The position numbers and the translations under genes were made by a program. A DNA stretch of 6,435 nt. Source: Pseudomonadota bacterium (lineage in GTDB: Bacteria > Pseudomonadota > Alphaproteobacteria > Rhizobiales > Hyphomicrobiaceae). Below, piece by piece: positions 1 to 6,394 of this stretch (the stretch's first letter is position 1; each line of letters begins with the position of its first letter). The stretch lies in the NCBI GenBank assembly GCA_023387235.1, contig JAEWIJ010000280.1:1-6435 (forward strand), in the 5' to 3' direction. Below the pieces are notes generated by a model. That model saw only the letters and a program-made list of their open reading frames with translations, had not been told where the DNA came from and searched no databases.

Positions 1-768
1 TCCATGGCGCAGATGATCGAGCGCCAGCTCACGCATCGCGCCGCCGCGCGCTCGGTCTCGGGGCTCGCTGCCGTGCTCGCGCACGAGATCAAGAACCCGC
101 TCTCCGGCATCAGGGGTGCCGCGCAGCTTCTCGAGCCCTCGCTTTCCGATGAGGATCGTGCGCTCGCGCGTCTGATCTGCGCGGAGACGGATCGCATTCG
201 CAATCTCGTCGACCGCATGGAAGTTTTCGGCGACGAGCGTCCGCTGGCGACCGAGCCCGTCAACATCCACGACGTCCTCGATCATGTGAAGCGCATCGCC
301 GAGAGCGGCTTTGCCCGCGGCATTCGCATCCACGAGCAGTACGATCCCTCCCTGCCGCCCGTTCCCGGCAACCGCGACAAGCTCGTGCAAGCGTTCCTCA
401 ATCTTGTGAAGAATGCCGCCGAAGCGCTCGGCGAGACCCGCGATGGCGGGCGCATCGTGCTGACGACCGCCTTCAGGCCCGGCGTCCGCCTTTCCGTTCC
501 CGGTTCGCGTGCCCGCGTCGCGCTCCCGCTCATGATCGAGATCGAGGACAGCGGCCCGGGCATTGCCGAAGCCGTGCGTTCGCATCTCTTCGATCCCTTC
601 GTCACCACCAAGCGGACCGGTACGGGGCTCGGCCTCGCGCTCGTCGCCAAGATCGTCGGCGATCACGGCGGCATCATCGAGTGCGACAGCGAGCCCCGGA
701 AGACTGTCTTCCGCGTGCTGCTGCCCATGCAGGAGCGCGCCGGCGATTTGAGCAAGAGAGGCCCATGA
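1..768 (+). CDS. ntrB: NtrB (NRII) nitrogen sensor histidine kinase, 5'-truncated by window edge
   Basis: Cytoplasmic histidine kinase/phosphatase that sets the phosphorylation state of NtrC in response to nitrogen status, normally through PII proteins. About 255 codons are present against roughly 350-400 for the family. The frame is open to base 1, so the ATG at position 4 is probably internal and the N-terminal PAS domain lies upstream. Counting that Met as residue 1: the DHp domain has the H-box AHEIKNPLSG with phosphoacceptor His27; the N-box is NLVKNAAEA (Asn133, Asn137); the G1 box is EDSGPGI (Asp182); the F-box is FDPFVTTK; the G2 box is GTGLGLAL from residue 206. All catalytic elements are intact. 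The two short Arg-rich segments between the N and G1 boxes look like an ordinary loop. The stop TGA (766-768) overlaps the ntrC start, implying translational coupling. Identity as NtrB rather than another kinase rests on this sequence style plus the adjacent ntrC. Confidence 0.96.
   Translation, partial: SMAQMIERQLTHRAAARSVSGLAAVLAHEIKNPLSGIRGAAQLLEPSLSDEDRALARLICAETDRIRNLVDRMEVFGDERPLATEPVNIHDVLDHVKRIAESGFARGIRIHEQYDPSLPPVPGNRDKLVQAFLNLVKNAAEALGETRDGGRIVLTTAFRPGVRLSVPGSRARVALPLMIEIEDSGPGIAEAVRSHLFDPFVTTKRTGTGLGLALVAKIVGDHGGIIECDSEPRKTVFRVLLPMQERAGDLSKRGP
754..761 (+). promoter_or_regulatory. Shine-Dalgarno of ntrC
   Basis: The purine run AAGAGAGG lies inside the last codons of ntrB. Two consecutive ATG codons follow, at 765 and 768. 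The GAGG core is 3 bases from the first and 6 from the second, so spacing slightly favours the second. Either choice changes the protein by one Met only. It rules against the longer in-frame reading from the ATG at 681, which would lie wholly within ntrB coding sequence. Confidence 0.6.
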
Positions 769-2216
769 TGGCACGTGGAACGATCCTCATAGCCGACGAC
801 GATGCAGCCATTCGCACCGTGCTCAATCAGGCACTGGCGCGGGCCGGCTACTCGCCGCGCGCAACCGGCAATGCCGCGACGCTCTGGCGCTGGGTCTCGC
901 AAGGCGAGGGCGACGTCGTGATCACGGACGTGATCATGCCGGACGAGAACGCCTTCGACCTCATCCCGCGCATCAAGAAGGCGCGGCCGGAGCTCCCGGT
1001 CATCGTCATGAGCGCGCAGAACACGCTGATGACGGCGATCGCCGCTGCGGAGAAAGGCGCCTACGAGTATCTGCCGAAGCCGTTCGACCTTTCCGAGCTG
1101 GTCGGCGTCGTCGGCCGCGCACTCTCCGAGCCCGGCCGCAAGCGCGAGCGCAGCAACGACGGCGACAACGAGGAGCTGCCGCTCATCGGCCGCTCGGCCG
1201 CCATGCAGGAGATCTACCGCGTCATCGCGCGCCTCACGCAGACGGACCTCACCGTGATGATCACGGGTGAGTCCGGCACAGGCAAGGAGCTCGTTGCGCG
1301 CGTGCTTCACGACTTCTCGAAACGCCGCTCGGGGCCCTTTGTCGCGATCAACATGGCGGCGATCCCGCGTGAGCTCATCGAGAGCGAGCTGTTCGGCCAC
1401 GAGAAGGGGGCCTTCACCGGCGCGCAGGTGCGCACGCAGGGCCGTTTCGAGCAGGCCGAAGGCGGCACGCTCTTCCTCGACGAGATCGGCGATATGCCGC
1501 TCGAGGCGCAGACGCGGCTCCTGCGCGTGCTGCAGGAGGGTGAGTACACGACGGTCGGCGGCCGCACGCCGATCAAGACCAACGTGCGCATCATCGCAGC
1601 GACGCATCGCGATCTTCGCCAGCAGATCCAGCAGGGCGCCTTCCGCGAGGATCTCTACTACCGCCTCAACGTGGTGCCGGTCCGCCTGCCGCCATTGCGC
1701 GAGCGTGCCGAGGACATCGGCGATCTTGCGCGTCACTTCCTACGCATCGCCGCGCGTGAGGGTCTCGGCCAGAAGACGCTTGCGCCTGGGGCGCTGGACC
1801 GCCTGCGCAAGCATTCCTGGCCGGGCAACGTGCGCGAGCTCGAAAATCTCGTCCGCCGCCTCGCGGCGCTCTACTCGCAGGACACGATCAGCGCCGAGAT
1901 CGTGGACGGCGAGCTTGCCGAGCTGGCGCCGACGCCCAATGAGCCGGACGCCACATCGGACACATCGCGCGGGCTCTCCGAACTGGTCGAGGGGTATCTC
2001 GGCCGGCATTTCGCTGGCTTCGGCAAGGATCTGCCGCCGCCCGGTCTCTACCGGCGCATTCTGCGTCAGGTGGAAATGCCGCTGATCACGGCGGCGCTCG
2101 CCGCGACGCGCGGCAACCAGATCCGTGCCGCCGAGCTGCTGGGCCTCAACCGGAATACGCTTCGCGAGAAGATCCAGAGCCTGGACATTCAGGTCTTCAA
2201 AGGCCCCCAGGGCTGA
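765..2216 (+). CDS. ntrC: NtrC (NRI) sigma-54-dependent nitrogen response regulator
   Basis: DNA-binding activator that, when phosphorylated by NtrB, forms an ATPase ring and opens sigma-54 promoters of nitrogen-assimilation genes such as glnA, glnK-amtB and assimilatory nitrate functions. It has 483 residues, a normal family length. The receiver domain (about 5-120) has acidic residues Asp11-Asp13, phosphoacceptor Asp55 (ITDVIMPD), Ser83 and Lys105 (LPKPF). The AAA+ domain (about 138-375) has Walker A GESGTGKE at 168-175, the sigma-54 contact loop GAFTGA at 215-220, Walker B GGTLFLDE at 233-240, arginine-finger region FREDLYYR at 293-300 and sensor II WPGNVREL at 352-359. A Pro/acid-rich linker (about 385-405) leads to a Fis-type helix-turn-helix at about 441-476 (GNQIRAAELLGLNRNTLREK). 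All activator motifs are intact. The start at 765 overlaps the ntrB stop (ATGA); the ATG at 768 is an equal alternative. Confidence 0.97.
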   Translation: MMARGTILIADDDAAIRTVLNQALARAGYSPRATGNAATLWRWVSQGEGDVVITDVIMPDENAFDLIPRIKKARPELPVIVMSAQNTLMTAIAAAEKGAYEYLPKPFDLSELVGVVGRALSEPGRKRERSNDGDNEELPLIGRSAAMQEIYRVIARLTQTDLTVMITGESGTGKELVARVLHDFSKRRSGPFVAINMAAIPRELIESELFGHEKGAFTGAQVRTQGRFEQAEGGTLFLDEIGDMPLEAQTRLLRVLQEGEYTTVGGRTPIKTNVRIIAATHRDLRQQIQQGAFREDLYYRLNVVPVRLPPLRERAEDIGDLARHFLRIAAREGLGQKTLAPGALDRLRKHSWPGNVRELENLVRRLAALYSQDTISAEIVDGELAELAPTPNEPDATSDTSRGLSELVEGYLGRHFAGFGKDLPPPGLYRRILRQVEMPLITAALAATRGNQIRAAELLGLNRNTLREKIQSLDIQVFKGPQG

Positions 2217-2248
2217 AGGCTGGTCGGCCGCTTCAGCCGCCGGCCTTT
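2215..2248 (+). terminator. Terminator-like hairpin at the ntrC stop codon
   Basis: The stem begins inside the ntrC TGA stop. Bases 2215-2223 pair with 2240-2248 and 2225-2228 with 2236-2239, with T2224 bulged and a 7-base loop (2229-2235). This makes 13 pairs, of which two are G-T wobbles. The right arm ends in CCTTT and then CGCG, so a classic long U-tract is missing. It could stop transcription weakly or protect the ntrBC mRNA 3' end. Pairing was worked out by eye; no energy was computed. Confidence 0.5.
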
Positions 2249-2313
2249 CGCGCCTGCGCCATTGGGCACGGTGTTCCGTCTACGGCTATCCACAGGAACA
2301 ACGTCCGGCGCCG

Positions 2314-2331
2314 GTCACATAAAGGTGTGAC
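2314..2331. promoter_or_regulatory. Palindrome GTCACA-N6-TGTGAC, candidate operator
   Basis: Two perfect 6-base inverted arms flank the spacer TAAAGG. It lies just upstream of the possible -35 element at 2337, a position suited to an activator. The half-sites resemble those of CRP/FNR-type sites but in the reverse order (TCACA before TGTGA), so I do not assign it to that family. A chance 6+6 palindrome is possible in a gap of this length. The partner palindrome 18 bases further on, with related half-sites, makes it somewhat more credible. Confidence 0.35.
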
Positions 2332-2336
2332 AGGAC

Positions 2337-2366
2337 TTGTCGCCAGAAAGACACAGTTTGTGTCAT
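2337..2366 (+). promoter_or_regulatory. Possible sigma-70-type promoter for ntrYX
   Basis: TTGTCG (2337-2342) matches 4 of 6 bases of TTGACA, and TGTCAT (2361-2366) matches 4 of 6 of TATAAT, with an 18-base spacer. Transcription would begin near 2373 and leave a leader of about 230 bases before ntrY. The match is modest. Support comes from its position in the AT-richer part of the gap and from the palindromes lying on and beside it. I found no sigma-54 -24/-12 element here: TTGGGCACGGTGTTCC near 2262 does not keep the GG-N10-GC spacing. Confidence 0.3.
2350..2364. promoter_or_regulatory. Palindrome GACACA-GTT-TGTGTC, candidate operator or hairpin
   Basis: Perfect 6-base inverted arms with a 3-base centre. 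It is nested within a wider inverted pair, CGCCAG (2341-2346) and CTGGCG (2372-2377). It overlaps the spacer and -10 of the possible promoter, where a bound protein would repress. If transcribed from further upstream it could instead fold as an RNA hairpin. Autoregulation by NtrX is conceivable, but the sequence alone does not name the binder. Confidence 0.35.
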
Positions 2367-2392
2367 ATTGGCTGGCGCAACAGGGACCCAGG

Positions 2393-2464
2393 ATGACCGG
2401 CCCGCGCGATCTAGGGTGCAAATCCGTATCCGCCGAGCCGTGCGATCCATCTTCAAGTCCTTGA
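2393..2464 (+). CDS. Possible 23-residue leader peptide ORF, unrecognised
   Basis: An ATG at 2393 opens a 23-codon frame ending in TGA at 2462-2464. AGGGA at 2382-2386 sits 6 bases upstream, a good ribosome binding site. The peptide is rich in Ser and Pro with two Cys; it has no run of one amino acid and no membrane segment. It lies between the copies of an 8-base repeat that can form alternative hairpins, the layout of a translated attenuator leader. Codon choices (GTA, CTA, AGT) are unlike the strongly G/C-ending neighbouring genes, which argues against long-term coding selection. It may well be chance. Confidence 0.2.
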   Translation: MTGPRDLGCKSVSAEPCDPSSSP

Positions 2465-2484
2465 GACGGGAAGAGAAACAACGA

Positions 2485-2504
2485 TCGCCAGAGCTATCTG
2501 GCGA
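2485..2504 (+). other. Perfect 8-bp hairpin in the ntrY leader
   Basis: TCGCCAGA pairs with TCTGGCGA around a four-base loop GCTA. No mismatch is present. No T-run follows, so it is not a normal intrinsic terminator. The left arm is an exact repeat of 2340-2347, giving the right arm two possible partners. A weaker 5-bp hairpin follows directly (CGGAG at 2508-2512 with CTCCG at 2519-2523). Confidence 0.5.
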
Positions 2505-2539
2505 CCGCGGAGGACAAGCTCCGTAGGCCGTTGCCGCGC

Positions 2540-2582
2540 CGCCGCGCACTGCGGGAAATAAGCCCGGGAACCTTGCGCGGCG
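2540..2582 (+). other. Two-tier stem-loop just upstream of the ntrY start
   Basis: Nine perfect pairs join CGCCGCGCA (2540-2548) to TGCGCGGCG (2574-2582). Inside, CGGG (2552-2555) pairs with CCCG (2563-2566) around the A-rich loop AAATAAG. The structure ends 21 bases before the ntrY ATG, at the edge of where an initiating ribosome would sit. It does not cover the ribosome binding site. No U-tract follows, so it is more likely an RNA stability or translation-control element than a terminator. GC-rich DNA forms such stems by chance fairly often. Confidence 0.4.
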
Positions 2583-2603
2583 TCGGCTGGAACAGAAAAG
2601 AGC

Positions 2604-4943
2604 ATGGGCAGCCAGGACACAACCAACCGCCGCTCGATTCTATCCGGCGTGCCCGAGTCGGGCCTGCCGGGTTCGAGCCCCCGTGCCTTCTGGCTCGGTC
2701 TGGCGATCGTCGTGCTCTCGCTCGTCTCGGGCCTCTCGACCTACCTCATTCTTACCGGTCTGACGCCGATCGCCCCGCGCAACGACGTCGTCCTGCTCGT
2801 GCTGCTGGTCAACGTGGCGGTGATCATCGCCATGCTGGCGGTGATCGGGGCGCAGGCCTACGGGCTCTGGCGTGCGTGGCGCCGGCGCCTGCCCGGCGCG
2901 CGCGTGCACATTCGCATTGTCGTGCTGTTCGCGATGATCTCCGCGCTGCCGGCCCTGCTGCTGGCGCTTGCTGCGACGACCACGTTCTCCCGCTCGCTCG
3001 ACAACTGGTTCGCGACGCGCACGCGCACGATCGTTGCCAACTCGCTCGACGTGGCGCGCGCCTATGTAGCTGAGCACGGGCAGGTGATCCGCACCGACAT
3101 CGTGAACATGGCCAAGGATCTCGACGACGCGATTCCGGCGGGCGTCACCGATCCCAGCACCGATCAGGCGTGGCGCAATCTGGTGCTGGCCCAGGCGGGA
3201 TTGCGCGACCTCGCGCTCGTCTCGGTCATCGATGCCAAGGGCACGGTGGTGTTCTCCACGGCGATGAACGGTGCCGTCGTCTATGAGCCGCCGCGCGCCG
3301 GGATTATCGCGCATGCCGAAGCCGGTCAGGTGCCGCTGCTCATGTCGGACGAGCACAACCGCATCGCGGCCATCACGAAGCTCACGCGCTTTCCGGAGCA
3401 CTATCTCTATGGCGCACGCCGCGTCAGCCCGGGCGTCGTCGGGCATCTGAGGCGCACGGAGGCGGGTGTCGCAGAGTACGAGCGCCTGCTTCAGGCGCGC
3501 GGCGGTCTCAAGCTCGTCCACGGGCTCATGTACTTCATGCTCTCGCTTACCGGCGTGCTGGCCGCCATCTGGGTCGGCCTCTGGTTCGCGAGCCAGCTCG
3601 TCGCGCCGATCCGCCGCTTGATCCGTGCCGCGCAGCAGGTTGCCACGGGCGACTTGAACGTCGAGCTGCCGCTCTATCGCGGCGAAGGCGATCTGCGCCG
3701 CCTCTCCAATGACTTCAATCTCATGACGCGCGAGCTCAGCCGGCAGCATAGTGCTCTGGTCGCCGTCAACGATCAGCTCGATGAGCGGCGGCGCTTCATG
3801 GAGGCCATGCTGTCGGGTGTCAGCGCGGGCGTCATCGGCGTCGATGCCGCGGGCACGATCCGCATTGCCAATCCATCCGCTGAGCGCCTGCTCGGCATCA
3901 AGGCGGACGATCTTCTCGGCCATCCGCTGAGCGAGGCTATCCCTGCGCTCGGGCAGCATTGCCACGAAGCCGCCGAGCACGCGCACGGCAAGAACCGCAC
4001 GCACGGCCAGATCACGATGCTGGTCGGCGACGAGGAGCGCGTCTTCGCCGTCCAGATGACCAAGGAGCAGGCCCAGGGTGGCGAGGATCAGGGCAGTGTC
4101 GTCACGTTCGACGACATCACCGAGCTGATTGCCGCGCAGCGCACCTCGGCCTGGGGTGATGTCGCCCGCCGCATCGCGCACGAGATCAAGAACCCGCTGA
4201 CGCCGATCCAGCTTTCCGCCGAGCGTATCCGGCGCAAGTACGGCCGCGTCATCTATGAGGACCGCGAGACCTTCGACAAGCTCACCGACACGATCGTCCG
4301 TCAGGTGGGAGACATCAAGACGATGGTCGACGAGTTCGCGGCCTTCGCGCGCGTGCCGCAGCCGACATTTGCGCCGCAGGATATCCGCGAGGTTGTCCAG
4401 GAGCCGATGATCCAGTATCGCGAGTCCCATGCTGGAGTGACTTACGAAATGGATCTTCCCAAGGAGCCGGTGGTGCTCCCGTGCGACGGGCGGTTGCTCG
4501 CGCAGGCGCTGACGAACCTCGTCAAGAACGCAACCGAGGCCGTCGAGACGCGTGCCGAGTCGCCGGATGCACCCGAGGGTTTCCGTGGCCGCGTGCGCGC
4601 GAGCATCGTCAACGACGGCGAGCGCGTCACCATCGAGGTCATCGACAATGGGCCGGGATTGCCGAAACAGAACCGCTCGCGCCTGCTCGAGCCGTATGTG
4701 ACGACCAAGGGACGCAAGGGCACCGGCCTCGGCCTCGCGATCGTGCAGAAGATCGTCGAGCAGCACGGGGGCACGCTGGTTCTCGACGATGCGCCGGCAG
4801 GGCCGGACGGCATTCAGTCCGGCGCACGGATTTCCATCACGCTACCACTTGGCCGCGCTGCGGCCTTGACCGACCACCACGAGACCACGGCGACGGAAGA
4901 GCCTGACGCGCTGGGCCGCCGCCAAACCGCATTGACCAGCTAA
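2604..4943 (+). CDS. ntrY: NtrY membrane sensor histidine kinase
   Basis: Inner-membrane kinase that phosphorylates NtrX; in alphaproteobacteria the pair affects nitrogen use, respiration under low oxygen, and envelope functions. It has 779 residues, close to the family norm. Predicted membrane segments are at about 29-52, 61-88, 102-127 and 304-330, with a sensor region of about 175 residues outside the membrane between the last two. HAMP follows (about 327-382), then PAS (about 395-510), then the kinase core: H-box RRIAHEIKNPLTP with phosphoacceptor His526; N-box NLVKNATEA (Asn638, Asn642); G1 DNGPGL (Asp681); F-box LEPYVTTK; G2 GTGLGLAI from 706. All catalytic residues are intact. The start is chosen because the segment before the first membrane helix is short, as expected. 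The Shine-Dalgarno is poor (AAAAGAG abuts the ATG), so the GTG at 2649 is a weaker alternative. ntrX follows after 18 bases, so the two are almost certainly cotranscribed. Confidence 0.96.
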   Translation: MGSQDTTNRRSILSGVPESGLPGSSPRAFWLGLAIVVLSLVSGLSTYLILTGLTPIAPRNDVVLLVLLVNVAVIIAMLAVIGAQAYGLWRAWRRRLPGARVHIRIVVLFAMISALPALLLALAATTTFSRSLDNWFATRTRTIVANSLDVARAYVAEHGQVIRTDIVNMAKDLDDAIPAGVTDPSTDQAWRNLVLAQAGLRDLALVSVIDAKGTVVFSTAMNGAVVYEPPRAGIIAHAEAGQVPLLMSDEHNRIAAITKLTRFPEHYLYGARRVSPGVVGHLRRTEAGVAEYERLLQARGGLKLVHGLMYFMLSLTGVLAAIWVGLWFASQLVAPIRRLIRAAQQVATGDLNVELPLYRGEGDLRRLSNDFNLMTRELSRQHSALVAVNDQLDERRRFMEAMLSGVSAGVIGVDAAGTIRIANPSAERLLGIKADDLLGHPLSEAIPALGQHCHEAAEHAHGKNRTHGQITMLVGDEERVFAVQMTKEQAQGGEDQGSVVTFDDITELIAAQRTSAWGDVARRIAHEIKNPLTPIQLSAERIRRKYGRVIYEDRETFDKLTDTIVRQVGDIKTMVDEFAAFARVPQPTFAPQDIREVVQEPMIQYRESHAGVTYEMDLPKEPVVLPCDGRLLAQALTNLVKNATEAVETRAESPDAPEGFRGRVRASIVNDGERVTIEVIDNGPGLPKQNRSRLLEPYVTTKGRKGTGLGLAIVQKIVEQHGGTLVLDDAPAGPDGIQSGARISITLPLGRAAALTDHHETTATEEPDALGRRQTALTS

Positions 4944-4948
4944 AGTTC

Positions 4949-4956
4949 GAGGGAAG
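4949..4956 (+). promoter_or_regulatory. Shine-Dalgarno of ntrX
   Basis: GAGGGAAG lies in the 18-base gap after the ntrY stop, its AGGGA core 7 bases before the ATG at 4962. This is clearly stronger than the site of ntrY and suggests that NtrX is made in excess over its kinase, as is usual for response regulators. Confidence 0.75.
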
Positions 4957-4961
4957 TTGAG

Positions 4962-6341
4962 ATGGCAGCCGACATTCTGATCGTCGACGACGAGGCGGAT
5001 ATCCGCGATCTCGTTTCGGGCATTCTGGAGGACGAGGGCCACAGCACGCGCCTTGCGCGCGATGCCGACGAAGGGCTCAAGGCCATCGAGGAGCGCCGCC
5101 CGCATCTCGTCATCCTGGACATCTGGCTGCAGGGAAGCCGCCTCGACGGCCTCGAAATGCTGTCGGCCATCAAGAAGGCGCATCCGGATCTGCCGGTCGT
5201 CATCATCTCGGGCCACGGCAACATCGAGACGGCCGTGACGGCGATCCGGCGCGGCGCCTACGACTACATCGAGAAGCCCTTCAAGGCCGATCGCCTGATC
5301 CTCGTCACCCTGCGCGCCCTCGAAGCCTCGCAGCTCCGCCGCGAGGTCAAGACACTGCGCGAGCGCAGCGTGCAGAGCTCGGAAATGGTCGGCAAGTCGG
5401 CCGCGATGAACCAGCTTCGCAACCAGCTCGAGCGTGTTTCCCCGACCAACAGCCGTATTCTGATCCGCGGCGCGTCGGGCGCCGGCAAGGAACTCGCCGC
5501 GCGCGTCATCCATGCCAAGTCGAGCCGTGCGGATGGCCCGTTCGTGGTGCTCAACGCCGCTGCCATGGCGCCCGATCGCGTCGAGGAGGAGCTGTTCGGC
5601 ACCGAGGATCGCTCCGGCCCGCGCAAGGTCGGCGCACTCGAGGAATCGCACGGCGGCACACTCTATATCGACGAGGTCGCCGACATGCCGCTCGAGACGC
5701 AGGGCAAGGTGCTCCGCGTGCTCGTCGAGCAGAAATTCCAGCGGCTCGGCGGCGGCCCGAAGGTCGCCGTCGATGTGCGTATCATTTCATCGACGAGCCG
5801 CGATCTCGAGCGCGAGATGCAGGAGGAGCGCTTCCGCAACGATCTCTACCATCGTCTCAACGTCGTGCCGCTGCGCGTGCCGAGCCTCGCCGAGCGGCGG
5901 GACGACATTCCAGCGCTGATCGACTTCTTCGTGCAGCAGGTGGCGACGGCCTCGGGCCTGTCGCCGCGGCGCATTGGCGATGATGCTGTCGCGGTCCTTC
6001 AGGCGCACGACTGGCCGGGCAACGTCCGCGAGCTCAGGAACAACATCGAGCGCCTCATGATTCTCGCGGGTGGCGATCCGGGGACGGTGATCACGGCCGA
6101 CATGCTGCCCGAGGAGATCGGCTCGAACGTGCCGCTTCCCGTGAACGGCGGCGCGGAGCATCTCATGTCACTGCCGCTGCGCGAGGCGCGCGAGATCTTC
6201 GAGCGCGAGTATCTGCTCGCGCAGATCAACCGCTTCGGCGGCAACATCTCGCGCACGGCGGAGTTCGTGGGCATGGAGCGCTCGGCCCTTCACCGCAAGT
6301 TGCGCGCGCTCGGTGTCGGCTCCGAGCAGCGGGCGTCTTAG
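4962..6341 (+). CDS. ntrX: NtrX NtrC-family response regulator lacking the GAFTGA loop
   Basis: DNA-binding response regulator partnered with NtrY; 459 residues, the normal NtrX length. The receiver domain (about 3-118) has Asp9-Asp10, phosphoacceptor Asp53 (ILDIWLQG), Ser83 and Lys105 (IEKPF). The AAA+ domain (about 140-370) has Walker A GASGAGKE at 170-177, Walker B GGTLYIDE at 231-238, arginine-finger region FRNDLYHR at 291-298 and sensor II WPGNVREL at 351-358. The sigma-54 contact loop GAFTGA is absent: between LFG (211-213) and GGTLYIDE the spacing is four residues shorter than in NtrC and the loop is replaced by TEDRSGPRKVGALEE. A Fis-type helix-turn-helix occupies about 426-450 (GNISRTAEFVGMERSALHRK). 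The protein should bind nucleotide and DNA but not open sigma-54 promoters, in line with what I recall for alphaproteobacterial NtrX. Start, ribosome site and downstream position after ntrY agree. Confidence 0.96.
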   Translation: MAADILIVDDEADIRDLVSGILEDEGHSTRLARDADEGLKAIEERRPHLVILDIWLQGSRLDGLEMLSAIKKAHPDLPVVIISGHGNIETAVTAIRRGAYDYIEKPFKADRLILVTLRALEASQLRREVKTLRERSVQSSEMVGKSAAMNQLRNQLERVSPTNSRILIRGASGAGKELAARVIHAKSSRADGPFVVLNAAAMAPDRVEEELFGTEDRSGPRKVGALEESHGGTLYIDEVADMPLETQGKVLRVLVEQKFQRLGGGPKVAVDVRIISSTSRDLEREMQEERFRNDLYHRLNVVPLRVPSLAERRDDIPALIDFFVQQVATASGLSPRRIGDDAVAVLQAHDWPGNVRELRNNIERLMILAGGDPGTVITADMLPEEIGSNVPLPVNGGAEHLMSLPLREAREIFEREYLLAQINRFGGNISRTAEFVGMERSALHRKLRALGVGSEQRAS

Positions 6342-6394
6342 TTCGCGGCGAGCGCCAAGACCCACCTCGCGGCCTTCTGCCGCCGCCGGGAAAT
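6342..6394 (+). other. Short spacer after ntrX
   Basis: Non-coding bases between the ntrX stop and the terminal palindrome. The only structure seen is a small 5-bp hairpin, GCGGC (6369-6373) with GCCGC (6379-6383). No start of a following gene is visible; in related genomes hfq often follows ntrX, but that cannot be tested here. Confidence 0.4.

Larger units (their letters stand above)
2217..2603 (+). other. Non-coding gap between ntrC and ntrY (probable ntrYX control region and leader)
   Basis: This 387-base gap has no convincing long gene. Base use differs from the flanking genes: AT-richer patches occur at about 2315-2370 and 2415-2485. In order it holds the ntrC 3' hairpin, a DnaA-box-like CTATCCACA (2286-2294), two short palindromes (2314-2331, 2350-2364), a possible promoter (2337-2366), a possible 23-codon ORF (2393-2464), and hairpins at 2485-2504, 2508-2523 and 2540-2582. 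Reading frames that cross it on either strand are overhangs of frames shadowing ntrC or ntrY, with no recognisable protein. The most likely role is promoter plus long 5' leader of ntrYX. Confidence 0.6.

Noticed and set aside
681..764. Longer NtrC reading from the ATG at 681
   Set aside because: The added 28 residues are ntrB coding sequence read in another frame; the receiver domain begins properly at MMARGTILIADDD and a ribosome site precedes that start.
663..1736. 357-codon open frame on the - strand opposite the end of ntrB and most of ntrC
   Set aside because: Low-complexity Arg/Ala/Asp-rich product with no domain, wholly opposite well-supported genes; same GC artefact.
2260..2280. Sigma-54 promoter or NtrC binding site in TTGGGCACGGTGTTCC
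   Set aside because: The GG and GC pairs are not ten bases apart as a -24/-12 element needs, and GCAC/GGTG abut without the central spacer of an NtrC site.
2531..3073. 180-codon + strand frame spanning the ntrY leader and the ntrY 5' end
   Set aside because: Out of frame with ntrY, Arg/Ala/Pro-rich composition typical of a shadow frame, no ribosome site.
2640..4766. Very long open frame (708 codons) on the - strand opposite ntrY
   Set aside because: Its product is rich in Arg, Asp, His and Ala without recognisable domains. The opposite strand carries a clear NtrY. High GC with G/C third positions removes stops from this antisense frame.
4842..5651. 269-codon open frame on the - strand opposite ntrX
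   Set aside because: No recognisable motif and no ribosome site; it shadows the receiver and AAA+ coding region of ntrX.
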